From Iphinoe sp. HA4291-MV1 (GTDB lineage Bacteria; Cyanobacteriota; Cyanobacteriia; Cyanobacteriales; Nostocaceae): a stretch of 64,000 nt of DNA. Shown in pieces: positions 16,331-27,051 of the stretch. Every line of letters starts with the position of its first letter. Position 1 is the first letter of the stretch. The notes beneath the pieces were generated by a model. The model saw only the letters and a list, made by a program, of their open reading frames with translations. It ran no database searches and was not told the DNA's origin. The DNA lies in contig JAHHHH010000019.1 of NCBI GenBank assembly GCA_019359415.1, positions 1 through 64,000 on the forward strand, written 5' to 3'. Both the position numbers and the translations under genes were made by a program.

Positions 16331-17317
16331 ATGCCAGTCTACTTTTACTGGGGCGAGGATGATTTTGCAATGGAAAAGGCGATCGCTCTTATGCGCGATC
16401 GCGTTCTAGATCCCCTATGGACAAGTTTTAACTACACAGTACTGCCTCCAGATCTACCAGATGTGCCGATCCAAGCATTAAATCAAGTGATGACACCACC
16501 TTTTGGTGCTGGCGGACGCTTGGTATGGCTTGCAAATACGACTCTTTGCCAGCAATGCTCAGACAATGTGTTATCAGAACTGGAGCGAACTCTGCCAGTC
16601 ATCCCCAAAGATTCATATTTATTGCTCACGAGCAGTCACAAACCAGATGAACGCCTCAAGTCAACCAAAATTTTCAAAAAATTTGCCGAATTCCGAGAAT
16701 TTTCTTTAATTCCGCCTTGGAAGACGGAACTACTGATGCAGTCTGTCAGTCAAGCTGCTCAAACAGTAGGAGTAAAATTAACTCCCAAGAGTGTAGAAAT
16801 GTTGGTTGATGCTGTAGGCAATGATACACGTCTTCTCTACAACGAGTTGGAGAAATTACGGCTTTACGCGCAAAGCAGTAATCAACCTTTGGACACAGAC
16901 GCCGTTGCTCAGTTAGTCCGAAATACATCTCAAAATAGTTTACAATTAGCAGCAGCAATCAGAACAGGGGACACAGCTAGAGCTTTAGCGATATTAACCA
17001 ATATTATTAATGCTTGTGAGCCTCCTTTACGAATAGTTGCCACGCTCATTGGTCAATTTCGCACTTGGTTATGGATCAAGCTCATGATAGAAAGTGGTGA
17101 ACGCAATCCACTCTTTATTGCCAAAGCTGCGGAGATAGGTAACCCGAATCGCATTTATTATCTACAAAAAGAAATTCAATCTGTCTCTGTAGAGCAACTT
17201 ATTGCCACCTTACCCATACTGTTAGATTTAGAAGTTAGTCTCAAACAAGGAGCTTCAGAGATGTCAATACTACAGATTAAAGTCATAGAACTTTGTCAAG
17301 TATGTCGAGGAACTTAA
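16331..17317 (+). CDS. holA: DNA polymerase III subunit delta
   Basis: 328 residues, the normal length for HolA, the clamp-loader subunit that opens the beta sliding clamp. The N-terminal clamp-binding part (MPVYFYWGEDDFAMEKAIAL), the central VDAVGNDTRLLYNELEKLRLY helix of the AAA+ lid and the C-terminal collar domain (LIGQFRTWLWIKLM, EVSLKQGASE) are all present. GAGG lies about 9 bp before the ATG. Upstream, 16240-16320 is a purine-rich stretch without a gene. Confidence 0.92.
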   Translation: MPVYFYWGEDDFAMEKAIALMRDRVLDPLWTSFNYTVLPPDLPDVPIQALNQVMTPPFGAGGRLVWLANTTLCQQCSDNVLSELERTLPVIPKDSYLLLTSSHKPDERLKSTKIFKKFAEFREFSLIPPWKTELLMQSVSQAAQTVGVKLTPKSVEMLVDAVGNDTRLLYNELEKLRLYAQSSNQPLDTDAVAQLVRNTSQNSLQLAAAIRTGDTARALAILTNIINACEPPLRIVATLIGQFRTWLWIKLMIESGERNPLFIAKAAEIGNPNRIYYLQKEIQSVSVEQLIATLPILLDLEVSLKQGASEMSILQIKVIELCQVCRGT

Positions 17318-17423
17318 TAAGAAAAACAAACATTTGATTGTTTGAGTGTTTTCTGGAACTTCTCACTCCTAAAATAATTCACAGTGATTAACATATCCCG
17401 ACTGTAGCTGTTTCATAAAACAA

Positions 17424-17891
17424 ATGAGAAGATATTACCATCGCTTTTTCCGACTTAGTCTAATTCGGATACTTTCCCAATCTTTATTTGTAGGTGCTAT
17501 TGCAACTGCAAGTTTGGTTTCTAGTGCTTTAGTGTTGAGTGCAAAAGCCGATGCTCAAAGCCCACAAGCAGTTAACTCTAATGAACTGAGAAACTACGCT
17601 AGAGCGACATTAAAAATAGAACCGGAGCGTCAACAAGCCTTTGACGAAATAAAAAAAATTATGGGGAGTGGGGAGATTCCCAAGATTTTGTGTAACGATA
17701 ACAATAGCTTAAATGGTCTTCCTGGCAAGGCAAAAGAGATTGCTGTCAATTACTGCCAACGCTATCAAAAAGTTGTTGAAGCTAATGGTCTGACTATTGA
17801 TAGGTACAACACAATTACAACACAGGTACAAAGTAATGAAGATTTAAAACGACGGATCTACAATGAATTACTTCGCATACAAAAAGAATGA
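17424..17891 (+). CDS. DUF4168 family secreted protein
   Basis: 155 residues with a long signal peptide ending at about AKADAQ (residue 45) and the DUF4168 domain: ELRNYARATLKIEPERQQAF, then IKKIMGSGEIPKILC and IAVNYCQRYQKVVEANGLTI. Two cysteines may pair. The domain is common in cyanobacteria and probably periplasmic, with unknown role. The last codons, GAATTACTTCGCATACAAAA, are repeated with one mismatch immediately after the stop, a small tail duplication. Confidence 0.85.
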   Translation: MRRYYHRFFRLSLIRILSQSLFVGAIATASLVSSALVLSAKADAQSPQAVNSNELRNYARATLKIEPERQQAFDEIKKIMGSGEIPKILCNDNNSLNGLPGKAKEIAVNYCQRYQKVVEANGLTIDRYNTITTQVQSNEDLKRRIYNELLRIQKE

Positions 17892-17981
17892 CTTCGCATA
17901 CAAAAAAATCTTGAATCTCGGTAGGTAAAATTGAAAAAAAATAAAAAATCTCCTATAAATAATTGATTCTCAAGTTGTTTC

Positions 17982-18125
17982 GATATAGGACTCCTATTTG
18001 ATTTTTGAAAAAAACTCAGTACACCTTTATTCCTTCTTCCCTGTTAAGAGTTCCCTGTTAAGAGTTCCCTGTTCCCTGTTAAGAGTCTCTACGAGTGATT
18101 CAAGAATCAAATCGGATTGCTATAT
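17982..18125. repeat. MITE-like element, copy A
   Basis: Imperfect terminal inverted repeats: GATATAGGACTCCTATTTGA at the left and TCAAATCGGATTGCTATAT at the right. The interior holds TTCCCTGTTAAGAG repeated three times. Ends are related to copies at 19607-19710 and 28170-28297. The following stretch to 18600 shows no gene. Confidence 0.7.
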
Positions 18126-18606
18126 GAATTATTCATAGTTAATAGTTTGCTCTCAACCTCCCCAACCCAACACTGCGTAGGTTTTGGAATATAGGGGGTA
18201 AAATCAGGGGAAAAGTGTTCACGTTGCTATTACGAGAACAAAAAGGCTTATACCTTCGATTCTACACGCATCACCACTAGATTGTTCACCTGACACTCAC
18301 CATTCGACGAGGCGCGGAGCCAGCGTCCAGTGCTGAGGGTTATAGCAGTTTCTCCCGTCACTCCGCTGCAATTTTCTTGTAAAGCCCTTTAATAATTTTA
18401 ATAGTGAAGTGCATATATGTGTATAAAAATATGTATATAAAAATGTCACACTGAGTGTTATGCAGAAAAGTAGCGTCTCATGGAAATTTTACCTTTTGAG
18501 AAGCCATGAGAACTAGGCAACTTCGCTTTGCTCAGAATGACATTTTTGTAACAAATATCCCGTTTCTGTATTAAGTACACAATAAACGATTCTAATGTCG
18601 TAAGAA

Positions 18607-18630
18607 AGTACCCTCAAGGGTACTCTTTTT
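18607..18630 (+). terminator. Strong intrinsic terminator
   Basis: AGTACCCT (18607-18614), loop CA, AGGGTACT (18617-18624), then CTTTTT. The 8-bp stem is perfect. On the plus strand it would end a transcript from the 17.9-18.6 kb gap, where no protein gene is visible. It is also 120 bp downstream of the minus-strand LuxR gene, but the T-run faces the plus strand. Confidence 0.75.
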
Positions 18631-18751
18631 ACGAATAATTGATTTGTGAAAATACCGAAAAAATATAAAATTAAAGGAATTTGAACATTTGAACTCGTTC
18701 TTGTAATTGAAATTCAACTTTTCACATATGAATTATGATTTCTAGAAAAGC

Positions 18752-19375
18752 TTAATCCTCACAACTTAAAAAAGCTTGTCGCTTTGTATGAATATTTCTC
18801 ATATGCTTTTTCACCGTATTTAAAGTAATGTACAACTGAGCAGCAATCTCTTTATAGCTAAATTTGGCTCGATAAAGACACCAAATTTCTGCTTCTCGTG
18901 GTGTCAATTCGTATTTTTTGACTTCAGCAAGTGCAATATTTTTCAAAGACTCATATCTATTTTCAATTATAACTAGTAGATAAGAGCGGTTAAATCTTTC
19001 TAAATTTAGCCATCTCGCACGAACACGAAAAATTTTTGACCTATCTACTACAATCTCATTAGAGAGAATTATAGCTTTATTGGGCAAAAGGCTACGATTC
19101 TCTAGCAATGTTTTGCAAAGACGCCAGATAGCAGGTGGTATAAAATTTGAACTGGAACTGTCTTGATTAATTTGAGAAAAAATACTCAAAGCAGATGTGT
19201 TTGCATAAATCAGTTCGCCCGTCTCGTTCAAAAGTAAGATACCGTCTTGTAAGCCTTCAATCACTTCTTGGAAAAAATAAGCTCGCTGAGACTCACTCAA
19301 CTCAATGTTATCTAGCTGTTGTGGTTGAACTGGTGTTTTTGCCGACATTGCCGAGATTTTTGTTACGGTTATCAT
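18752..19375 (-). CDS. PAS-LuxR transcriptional regulator
   Basis: About 207 residues. Residues 35-140 form a PAS-like sensor (FFQEVIEGLQDGILLLNETG, then ELIYANTSALSIF). The C-terminal 60 residues are a LuxR/GerE helix-turn-helix: YELTPREAEIWCLYRAKFSY, then KEIAAQLYITLNTVKKHMRN. It has no phospho-acceptor receiver domain, so it senses through the PAS domain or by partner proteins. The start at 19375 (MITVTKIS) is chosen because it is preceded by a typical gap; 19396 would add seven residues. It stands alone, with an inverted repeat 115 bp upstream that might be its operator. Confidence 0.85.
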   Translation of the reverse strand: MITVTKISAMSAKTPVQPQQLDNIELSESQRAYFFQEVIEGLQDGILLLNETGELIYANTSALSIFSQINQDSSSSNFIPPAIWRLCKTLLENRSLLPNKAIILSNEIVVDRSKIFRVRARWLNLERFNRSYLLVIIENRYESLKNIALAEVKKYELTPREAEIWCLYRAKFSYKEIAAQLYITLNTVKKHMRNIHTKRQAFLSCED

Positions 19376-19491
19376 GAAAGATGCTTTATTTTTCACAACA
19401 CTATTCTTTATTTAGTCGTTTTATTTGAGTTGAAAATATCCACCTTAATTTGTCTGCATAAGATTGCAGAACAATGACACATAGGAATGCC

Positions 19492-19518
19492 AATGAGTGT
19501 GTCATCGACGCACTCATT
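19492..19518. promoter_or_regulatory. Inverted repeat upstream of the LuxR gene
   Basis: AATGAGTG (19492-19499) and CACTCATT (19511-19518) are perfect arms 11 bp apart. The size and position, about 115 bp before the regulator gene, suit a dimeric regulator, possibly autoregulation; this is inference. Confidence 0.35.
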
Positions 19519-19606
19519 CACACATCAGAGTGAACTTTCAGACGTTTTTATAACCTTCTTAACAACTTGATTTTGAATACAGCAGTTAAATACTCTATTT
19601 CGGATA

Positions 19607-19710
19607 TATAGCAGTCCTAAATCATTCGTGAGAAATTAGAAGCCCGGTTTCTTGGAGAAACCGGGCTTCTTGGGATGCGCGATTTTTACAAATGAAATAG
19701 GACTGCTATA
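19607..19710. repeat. MITE-like element, copy B
   Basis: Perfect 13-bp terminal inverted repeats TATAGCAGTCCTA and TAGGACTGCTATA. The centre is a strong hairpin AGCCCGGTTTCTTGGAGAAA followed by CCGGGCTT. At 104 bp it has no coding capacity and is non-autonomous. Confidence 0.85.
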
Positions 19711-19796
19711 GCTTTTGCAAGTATAAATTCATCATAAAAGCATCCAGTAAATAGATCGGATGTTTAGAGGATGTTTGGAAAGTGTTGTTTTTGTCA

Positions 19797-20252
19797 TCAT
19801 GGTAATCTCTTTGCTAAAAAGCTTCCCAATTCCACACAAGCAACACCCAAAGCTGCGCTACCCATCCAATACAACAGAGATAACCCATAATTCCCGGTTC
19901 TCAAAAGCGTTAGTGTCTCTAAAGAATAAGTAGAGAAAGTTGTGTAAGAACCTAGAAAACCTACTGCAACTAACAAGCGCAAATCAGGTGAGGTCATGCT
20001 ACGTTCCAAAGTAAAGGTCACGAAAAAGCCCATTACTAGCGATCCCGTTAGATTAATCATGAATGTCCCAAAAGGGAAACCAACCCCAAACCACCATGAT
20101 GACAAAATGGAGAGGTAATAGCGACTCAACGCCCCTGGAATCGCCCCTAGGCTCACTGCAATAGGTGCACGAATTGCTGGATCAAAAGAAGTCAATAGAC
20201 TAAATATTTTACCTAAACTAGCAAAAAGTAAATTGGATAGAATAGCTAACAT
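19797..20252 (-). CDS. crcB: Fluoride channel CrcB/Fluc
   Basis: 151 residues with four membrane helices. The hallmarks are GAIPGALSRYYLS, the FGTFMINLTGSLVMGFF helix carrying the conserved Asn, and GFLGSYTTFSTYSLET with the paired TTFST motif that forms the fluoride path. The protein is somewhat extended at the N-terminus. It exports fluoride passively as a dimer. The gene lies 23 bp after the stop of tamB and is probably in the same transcript; no room exists for a fluoride riboswitch directly upstream. Confidence 0.93.
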   Translation of the reverse strand: MLAILSNLLFASLGKIFSLLTSFDPAIRAPIAVSLGAIPGALSRYYLSILSSWWFGVGFPFGTFMINLTGSLVMGFFVTFTLERSMTSPDLRLLVAVGFLGSYTTFSTYSLETLTLLRTGNYGLSLLYWMGSAALGVACVELGSFLAKRLP

Positions 20253-20275
20253 TTTGAGAGAGAATGCATGATATC

Positions 20276-23200
20276 TTAAAACCTCTTGTGATACTCAACG
20301 ACTGCACGATTATCATCCAATAAATTGGTAGTTGCACGCACACGAACGGTATCGTTGATCCGATAGTTAATACCCCATTGGAAGGGATCGTTCGTTGTCA
20401 AAATCTTCAGGGTAGAAATAGAAATCCTACGAGTCAAGTCCACTCCAGCCTCCGCCGCCAACTCCAAACTTGAACTAGTCCTCCCTGCTTCTTTCCCTGC
20501 TTCTAGAGTGTTAGAGAGAATGGTTGGGAATAGACGCAGTTCACTTAAACCCAGTACAGTTCCAATTTGGTTTAGAGGTTCCTGAAGATTGTTCAGCACA
20601 GCCGAACCTGCTATATTTATGAGTCGTAAGTTAGTGTCATTGTTCTGTTCTTGGGGATTCACAAATCCACCCCCAAGCAGAGCAACAATTTCTGTTTCGG
20701 TGCGTGCAGGAGAGCTTGTCAATTCTAGACTTTCGTCTAGTTTACTGGCTGCACCTTGTACTCTCGCTTCGACACGAACATTTTCTAAAGCCGCCAATCC
20801 TGTGATATTCGGTTTATTAAGGTCAGTATTTTGAAGAACGTCAAGTACTTTGGCAAATAATTGGATGTCTAAGTCGGGGTCACGAGGTTGATTTGCCCTA
20901 AAAATAGCCTTATGCTTATAGCCGCGCACAAGGTTAAACCGAGTCGTAAATAAATTGACGCTTCCTTCCCTAAGCCGGATAGTTCCTTCTGGTATTGGTT
21001 CACCAAATGAACCGTTGACTATTAGGGAGCCAGTTGCGCGGAAACTGAGAATCGGGGGACGAGTAATTTCTACGTTTTTGCCTAGCTTTAACTGCAGGTG
21101 GTTAAACTTAGTGGTTGTATTGCCAACTTTACGACTATTCTGCTTTGCCTGTTTTAAGCGTACATCTATATTATTGCTATTTGCAGGAGTAGTAGCATTT
21201 GGAGATTGTGCGAGTAATACCTGACCATTATCTAACTGCAATTGACCACCAACCATTGGATCAAGGGCAGAACCAGTAATCTGCAAGTTCCCGCTGACAT
21301 CTCCTTGGTAAAGCCCTTTAAGCTTTAGAGCCAGTTGATCAAGGGTAATGTTGAGAGGATTATCTATTTTCGTTCCTTGACTGACGACAGGAATTTCCCC
21401 TTTTGCCTCTACTTTACCTTTGTTATTATACTTACCCTGAAGATTTTGTACGATGATGCGATCTAAATCAAACTGCACTTTTGCTGTGATATCTGTCAGC
21501 TTTTCTGGTAGCGCTTGAGATGAAAAGGTGGCATCCTTAACAGTAGCAATTCCATCTAGTATCGGCTGTTGTGTTGTACCCCGTACCATGAGGTCTATTT
21601 GTCCCTCACCTTTTTCAAAGGCGAACTGGTTGGTTAACAGGTTTAAAACTGCCAGCCCTTCATTTTGCACTTTCATATCCAGACTAATTTTATCGTTGTC
21701 TGGTTTTACGGAAGCAAAAGGCAACTGGTAGGGTATACTACCAGCAATTTTAACTGGTTCTGAACCAGAAACCACAACGTGACTGCCAAAGTCCAAGCGA
21801 CCATTGATATAGTTGAAACTAGCGATCGCTGACTCTACTCCCTTTTGATTAAGAGTCCCTTCTGTAATTTGCAATTCTCCTTTTGCCTGTGGATTATTAA
21901 TGCTCCCTGCTAAAGCTGCTGTACCATTGAGATAGCCTGTTAAACCCACAGGCAGTTTGACAAAATTATTCAGCACTTGTAAGGGGAAGTTGATAACCCG
22001 CAATTGACCAGATTGTTCAGTACCACCAATGTTACCAGTGAAGGCAATAAGCTGATTCTTAGACTCAACTTGCAAGGGCAGTAATCTGAGAACACCGTTT
22101 TCAAATCTGCCTTGAGCAATGACGCGCTCTGCTTTATACAATTGCTCTGGTTGATTTACCCTACCCCAAACAAAGTTTTGACCGTTCAAATTAAAGCTGA
22201 CATCCAATCCGTTAGCGGTTGCAGTATCTATGGAGACTTCACCATTGAAAGTTCCGTTTAAATCTGCTAAATCTGGTATGAGAGAAGCAGCGCGACTCTG
22301 TTGTTTTTCTTGTGCTAACAGAGATTCAATTTCAACAAAGCGCTGAAGTTGGGTCAACAAAGGCTGATCTGCAAACTTCACTGACTTAATGGAACTCAAA
22401 TCCGCTGCTGTCCCATTGCTTGGTTGTGACAAACCGCGTTGGACATCTTGGAATTCGTATATCTGTAGTGCAGTCAAGACATCTTGCACTTGACCTTGAG
22501 TAACGTTAAGTTTACCTTTGATTTGCGGACCTTTGGGAGTTTGGGTTAAAGTCCCGGCAAGAGCGTAGCGACTGACACCTTTCACAAATTCACCATTTGT
22601 GATACTTGCCTGACCTTCACTGTAGCGGAATTGTGCATTCAGGCGATCGCCTTTGATGCGACCAACTTGAGGCTTCGCAATTGCAACATTTCCAAGTGTC
22701 GCAAATGTCTTCTGATTAACTTGAAAATCTCCAGTTAAAAATCCAGCAATGACACCTTTACCAAGATGAGTGTTCGGAGGCGGGGTGAGATTCAATATTG
22801 CCAAGGGAAAATTTTCCACTTTCATTGCCAAATTGTCCCCTTGAGTTTGACCGCTTGCCAATGCGTCCTGCCACTTCACTAAGAAAGAGTTGGGGCGGCT
22901 TTTGGCGTCTGCGTTTACAGCAATCCTGTCCCGTTTGCCAGCGATATCTAAATTTAAACCCCGTTCCTGTAACAATTGAATATTTCCAGTTAACACCGAC
23001 TCAAAAGGCAATCGATTCACCACCAAATTTCGTAACCTGAGTTGCCCTTGTATATTTGGTACTGGTAGTTTGCCGCTGATTTTCCCTCCAAAATCGGCTT
23101 TACCCGCTAAAGCTACAGTTTTAGGCAAGCGCATTGGCAACTTTTGCAGATTGAAATTCTGTGCTTGTACATTGAGATTGATCTCAGCAATTTCCGGTAT

Positions 23201-26134
23201 ATTTGTCCCACTATCATTGACTAAAATGTAACCATTAGCATTCAAATCTGGGGAAGTTGCTCGCTCAACGAGTAACTTTTGCCCATCCCAACCAACGACT
23301 GCTGTCAGTGGTTGCTCAATGCCACCAATACCTTGAGAAAACTGCACTTGACCAGAGGCACGCACGTTAGATATATTGAAAGTCCCCACTTTGCCTACCA
23401 CTTGCAATTTTCCGCCAAATTGCCCTTGTAACTGCTGCGACAACCGTTTTAATTCCACACCAGAAGCATCAACGACAGCCTGGTACCGACCATCTGCAAC
23501 TTGGATATTGGAAGCAGTCACAGTGCCATTTGCAACATTGAGTCGTGCTTGACCTGTGGCTTTCATTGTTTGTGGTCCAGGGGAATCAGCTAAACCAGCA
23601 ACATTGAACTGACCTGTCACTTTACCGTAAAACTGCTGAGGAATTTGTGTTAAACGCTGCAATGGTACGTTATTTGCTTGAAGTTGCATTTGATAACGAC
23701 CGTTAGCTAGTTCGATGTTGGAGGCTGTTGCTGTACCACTCTCAAAATTCACACGTGCTTGTCCCTTTGCCACAACAGACGATGGTTTGAACGATTCAAC
23801 TGAACCAGCAACGTTGAACTGTCCGGTTAATCGACCTTGAAATTGCTTGGGTAATTGTGCTAATTGTTGCAAAGCTACGTTATTGGCATTCAGTTGTGCT
23901 TTATACAAACCTTCAGCCACTTGAATGTTAGACGCAGTAATTGCGCCACCGCCAATAAGTAGACGTCCCGTACCAATAGCACGTAATGTTTTGAGATTGA
24001 AAGCGTTTGTGTTTCCTGAGACTTGGAATTTACCTGATAATGGTCCTTGTAAAGTTGAGGGCGCTTGTTTTAGCAAACGCCCCAACTGCACACCATCAGC
24101 AACCAACTGAGCGGAAAAGCTTTGCTCGCCAAATTGAATGTTAGAAATAGCAACAGTGCCACCTGCAAGTTTAACTTTCGTGTTATTATCTGTGCGAATT
24201 GTGGCAATTTTGAATGGGGCTGAGGTTCCTGATAAGGTCAGACGACCGTTGAAGCGTGCATCATCAAGAGAAACATTTTTTAGTTGATTGGGGTTGACAA
24301 AACGCTGCACTTGTACTTGGGAAGCATCAGCGATCGCTTGCCAACGCTGATTAGCCCAACTGCCAGCAACTTGTACGGTACCACCAGCGACACTAAGAGC
24401 AATATTACGGAAAGAGACAGTTTTGTCTGGGGCGATGATAGTTTCTCCGCTTCCGGGGTAGGTCGCTTGGGGTGCTTGCCATTGTACCACTGTCTGAACG
24501 TTCTCATCAGTGCCAGTTAGTTGAGCCGTACCTGAGACAGTTCCAATTTGGAATGCAGGTTTTGTGTTGTAAATAGAGGCAATTGCATCCCCCGGAACAT
24601 TTTTTGCCTTGACATTAAAATTTAGCTGGGGAATTTTGTTAACAAATCGAATTGTACCAGCGCCTGTCATTTCCCCGCCGACTGTGGCTTTGCCTAGAAT
24701 ATTTTTAAAAGTAATGACAGAAGCAGCAGGAGAAAACTCAAACTGTGTGCGGACACTATTAAAATCGACTTTGTCAATTTTTGCTGATTTGATAGTGGCA
24801 ACTGTGCCAGAGAAAATAGGGTTGGTGATTGATCCAACAAGCTGTAAGTCTGCCTTAACTTCCCCAATCGTCGGTACGGGCAATTTTACCTTGAGAGTTT
24901 CCCAGGCACTTGCCACATTCACCAAATTCACACGCCCAACTAACTTGTAGCCTGCTTTGGAGTCAATGGTGCCGTTAGCTATCAAGGAGATTTTACCATA
25001 ACTAGCTGAGACATTCTCTAACTGAGTCTGAGTTCCTTGAAAGCGCAGTTTGCCTTGAGAATTGATAAATGTTTGTGGTATTCGCTTAATTTGAAGTTGA
25101 ACCCCTTGCAAATCAGCATGACCAAAAATAAGCGGGTTTTGCTGTTTTTGTTTCAGTTGGAGGTTGAGAATTTTCAACTCACCCTGAACTCGACCTGTCT
25201 GTAATTCTACAGGTAACTTAACGATGCGAGAAATATCAGCCGCCAGCAAGTTTTGCCCGCGCAACAACTGTAGGTTAATTTCTTGTGTCTTTGGACGAAA
25301 GTCTCCTTGTATGGAAAGGTTACCACCATTATTTGGTTGACCACCCAAATTAAATTTAACAAGTTTGTAGTTTTCTAATAGTTGGGCAGTTCCGTTGATT
25401 TGTGAAAATGCTACAGGGGAGGAGTGGGCATTGGGCATTGGGCATTGGGCATTGGGAATTGAGAGTTGGGAATTGGGAATTGGGAATTGGGAATTGGGAA
25501 TTGGGAATTGGGAATCGGGAATCGAGCATTGCCCCTTGCCTCTTGCCCATTGCCCCTTGCCCATTGCCCCTTGCCTCTTGCCCATTGCCCCTTGCCCTCT
25601 TGTCCCCTGCGGTACCAGCGTCAGCTTGGCATTGCGAAACCGCAGGTTATCCAAATTAGTTTTGATTAGTCCTTTTTGACGTGATGGCGTTACGGTCGTT
25701 GTTATCCAGCGCCCCTGCTCATCTTGTTCAATGTAAACATCTGGGTTGACTAAGGTGACGTCTAACTTGAGCCTCCGGTTAAACAGCAATTTTAGTGGGT
25801 CAAAACCTACTTCTACAACCTCAACTGTAACTCTATCCGGGTCTGTAGGTGTTGCTGGAATTGCTGAAGCCCCAAATTTCACTCCCGTAAGCGAAAGTTG
25901 TTTGACTTTTCCCAGTCTTACTGGACGGTTCAGTGTGGTAGTAAGATTACTTTGTGCTAGTGGCACTAAGTCTTTATGAATAAAATTCCACAGTCGCCAA
26001 GCACCACCCGTCATTCCAACAAGCAGAATTCCACCCAAGGCAATGCCACTACGACTTAAAATCAGCAACCATGGATGCTTTTTATAAAGATAGGGGGATT
26101 GGGAGTGATGATCGCGATTACAAGCTTTGGTCAT
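20276..26134 (-). CDS. tamB: TamB/DUF490 translocation and assembly module protein
   Basis: 1952 residues. An N-terminal membrane anchor ([20 protein letters not shown]) is followed by an AsmA-like start and a long beta-taco built of repeats. The C-terminal DUF490 domain ends [20 protein letters not shown] and VVEYHKRF. TamB spans the periplasm and helps deliver lipids and proteins to the outer membrane. Around residues 690-960 a segment of about 75 residues is repeated five times ([20 protein letters not shown] and relatives). Residues 178-240 are a low-complexity insertion ([29 protein letters not shown]) produced by short tandem DNA repeats in frame. The distal neighbour crcB follows after 23 bp. 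Confidence 0.92.
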   Translation of the reverse strand: MTKACNRDHHSQSPYLYKKHPWLLILSRSGIALGGILLVGMTGGAWRLWNFIHKDLVPLAQSNLTTTLNRPVRLGKVKQLSLTGVKFGASAIPATPTDPDRVTVEVVEVGFDPLKLLFNRRLKLDVTLVNPDVYIEQDEQGRWITTTVTPSRQKGLIKTNLDNLRFRNAKLTLVPQGTRGQGAMGKRQGAMGKGQWARGKGQCSIPDSQFPIPNSQFPIPNSQLSIPNAQCPMPNAHSSPVAFSQINGTAQLLENYKLVKFNLGGQPNNGGNLSIQGDFRPKTQEINLQLLRGQNLLAADISRIVKLPVELQTGRVQGELKILNLQLKQKQQNPLIFGHADLQGVQLQIKRIPQTFINSQGKLRFQGTQTQLENVSASYGKISLIANGTIDSKAGYKLVGRVNLVNVASAWETLKVKLPVPTIGEVKADLQLVGSITNPIFSGTVATIKSAKIDKVDFNSVRTQFEFSPAASVITFKNILGKATVGGEMTGAGTIRFVNKIPQLNFNVKAKNVPGDAIASIYNTKPAFQIGTVSGTAQLTGTDENVQTVVQWQAPQATYPGSGETIIAPDKTVSFRNIALSVAGGTVQVAGSWANQRWQAIADASQVQVQRFVNPNQLKNVSLDDARFNGRLTLSGTSAPFKIATIRTDNNTKVKLAGGTVAISNIQFGEQSFSAQLVADGVQLGRLLKQAPSTLQGPLSGKFQVSGNTNAFNLKTLRAIGTGRLLIGGGAITASNIQVAEGLYKAQLNANNVALQQLAQLPKQFQGRLTGQFNVAGSVESFKPSSVVAKGQARVNFESGTATASNIELANGRYQMQLQANNVPLQRLTQIPQQFYGKVTGQFNVAGLADSPGPQTMKATGQARLNVANGTVTASNIQVADGRYQAVVDASGVELKRLSQQLQGQFGGKLQVVGKVGTFNISNVRASGQVQFSQGIGGIEQPLTAVVGWDGQKLLVERATSPDLNANGYILVNDSGTNIPEIAEINLNVQAQNFNLQKLPMRLPKTVALAGKADFGGKISGKLPVPNIQGQLRLRNLVVNRLPFESVLTGNIQLLQERGLNLDIAGKRDRIAVNADAKSRPNSFLVKWQDALASGQTQGDNLAMKVENFPLAILNLTPPPNTHLGKGVIAGFLTGDFQVNQKTFATLGNVAIAKPQVGRIKGDRLNAQFRYSEGQASITNGEFVKGVSRYALAGTLTQTPKGPQIKGKLNVTQGQVQDVLTALQIYEFQDVQRGLSQPSNGTAADLSSIKSVKFADQPLLTQLQRFVEIESLLAQEKQQSRAASLIPDLADLNGTFNGEVSIDTATANGLDVSFNLNGQNFVWGRVNQPEQLYKAERVIAQGRFENGVLRLLPLQVESKNQLIAFTGNIGGTEQSGQLRVINFPLQVLNNFVKLPVGLTGYLNGTAALAGSINNPQAKGELQITEGTLNQKGVESAIASFNYINGRLDFGSHVVVSGSEPVKIAGSIPYQLPFASVKPDNDKISLDMKVQNEGLAVLNLLTNQFAFEKGEGQIDLMVRGTTQQPILDGIATVKDATFSSQALPEKLTDITAKVQFDLDRIIVQNLQGKYNNKGKVEAKGEIPVVSQGTKIDNPLNITLDQLALKLKGLYQGDVSGNLQITGSALDPMVGGQLQLDNGQVLLAQSPNATTPANSNNIDVRLKQAKQNSRKVGNTTTKFNHLQLKLGKNVEITRPPILSFRATGSLIVNGSFGEPIPEGTIRLREGSVNLFTTRFNLVRGYKHKAIFRANQPRDPDLDIQLFAKVLDVLQNTDLNKPNITGLAALENVRVEARVQGAASKLDESLELTSSPARTETEIVALLGGGFVNPQEQNNDTNLRLINIAGSAVLNNLQEPLNQIGTVLGLSELRLFPTILSNTLEAGKEAGRTSSSLELAAEAGVDLTRRISISTLKILTTNDPFQWGINYRINDTVRVRATTNLLDDNRAVVEYHKRF
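25424..25612. repeat. Short tandem repeats inserted in frame in tamB
   Basis: About 190 bp of GGGCATTGGGCATTGGGCAT, GGGAATTGGGAATTGGGAAT and CCATTGCCCCTTGCC type repeats. They are read through in the tamB frame as Gly/Met/Gln and Ser/Gln/Phe/Pro/Ile repeats. They sit between the conserved blocks [13 protein letters not shown] and [13 protein letters not shown], so the insertion interrupts a normally compact loop. Confidence 0.9.
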
Positions 26135-26640
26135 GTTGTCTCACTACTGACTCACCGAAACAGTCTTGAGCGCTGAGTGCTAAGTTCTCAGAGTGTCATT
26201 TGCTTTACATTCTTTGAGGGACTCGGCGCTGAGAAAGAGGTTTAAAACAGTTATCAGTTATCAATTATCAGTTATTTGTTAACTGTTAACTGTTCTATCG
26301 TCTTGGGCGAAAAGCTCCAGAATTTATTTTTTGAGCCATCATAGCCTTTTTTCCTTGTTTAATCCCCCAAATTAATTTGTAAAGATTTACTCAGAATTCA
26401 GCACTCAAGACACGGATTTAGCTGCTACAGTTGTAGAACTAACTGGTACACTATTAACTACGCCTACTCCAGGATAACCGACGACGCAAAAGACGAGAAA
26501 AAATCATAAAACAAGATCTTGATAGAGGAATATTAAGAATTTCTAAGAAAGTGAGAATTCTTGCTTCGACTTTTCTTTGGATGTCTTCTAGAACTTTAAT
26601 TAAGAATAGATCCAAGATGGAAGATTAGATGATTACACCC
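26135..26640. other. Intergenic region between tamB and the DUF3110 gene
   Basis: About 500 bp between divergent genes. It contains a small repeat cluster of TTATCAGTTATCAATTATCA and TTAACTGTTAACTG at 26249-26293. I see no gene; the promoters of both genes must lie here, but I cannot place them. Confidence 0.6.
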
Positions 26641-27051
26641 ATGCGTGTTTTTGTATTACTGTTTAATGCTCGGACAGAAAATGAGGGAATTCACTCAATT
26701 CGGGTGGGCGATCGCAATAAGGTTCTGATGTTCGAGTCAGAAGACGACGCCACACGCTTTGCCCTGATGCTGGAAGCTCAAGATTTCCGAACACCGACTG
26801 TAGAGGCGATTGATTTAGAGGAAGTGAAAGAATTTTGTCAAAGTGCAGACTACGATTGGGAAATTGTCCCAGATAATGGAGGTTTGGCAATGCCCCCAGA
26901 AATCAACGTTGAAGAAACAGACTGGAAACCAGAATCCGATGAGGATGCTGCTGAGGAAGTTCTCCCTCACAACCAGGAGTCGCAAGAAAAATCAGAACTT
27001 TCTGATTCGGAACTAGACAGTATTCGCCGCAAACTGGAAGGATTGTTGTAA
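26641..27051 (+). CDS. DUF3110 domain protein
   Basis: About 136 residues from MRVFVLLFNARTENEGIHSI. DUF3110 is a small alpha/beta fold almost confined to cyanobacteria and plants, with the central VLMFESEDDATRFALMLEAQ segment and VEAIDLEEVKEFC. The acidic C-terminal tail (about 95-136) is variable. An ATG four codons upstream at 26629 is possible, but the family starts at MRVFVLLF. The stop overlaps the murQ start by one base (TAATG), indicating coupling. Function unknown. Confidence 0.85.
   Translation: MRVFVLLFNARTENEGIHSIRVGDRNKVLMFESEDDATRFALMLEAQDFRTPTVEAIDLEEVKEFCQSADYDWEIVPDNGGLAMPPEINVEETDWKPESDEDAAEEVLPHNQESQEKSELSDSELDSIRRKLEGLL

Noticed and set aside
19711-19796. A fluoride riboswitch for crcB
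   Set aside because: crcB is transcribed leftward from tamB with only 23 bp between them. The region named here is downstream of crcB, so no upstream element fits.
25395-25679. Plus-strand frames full of [11 protein letters not shown] repeats
   Set aside because: They are the reverse reading of the repeat insertion in tamB.
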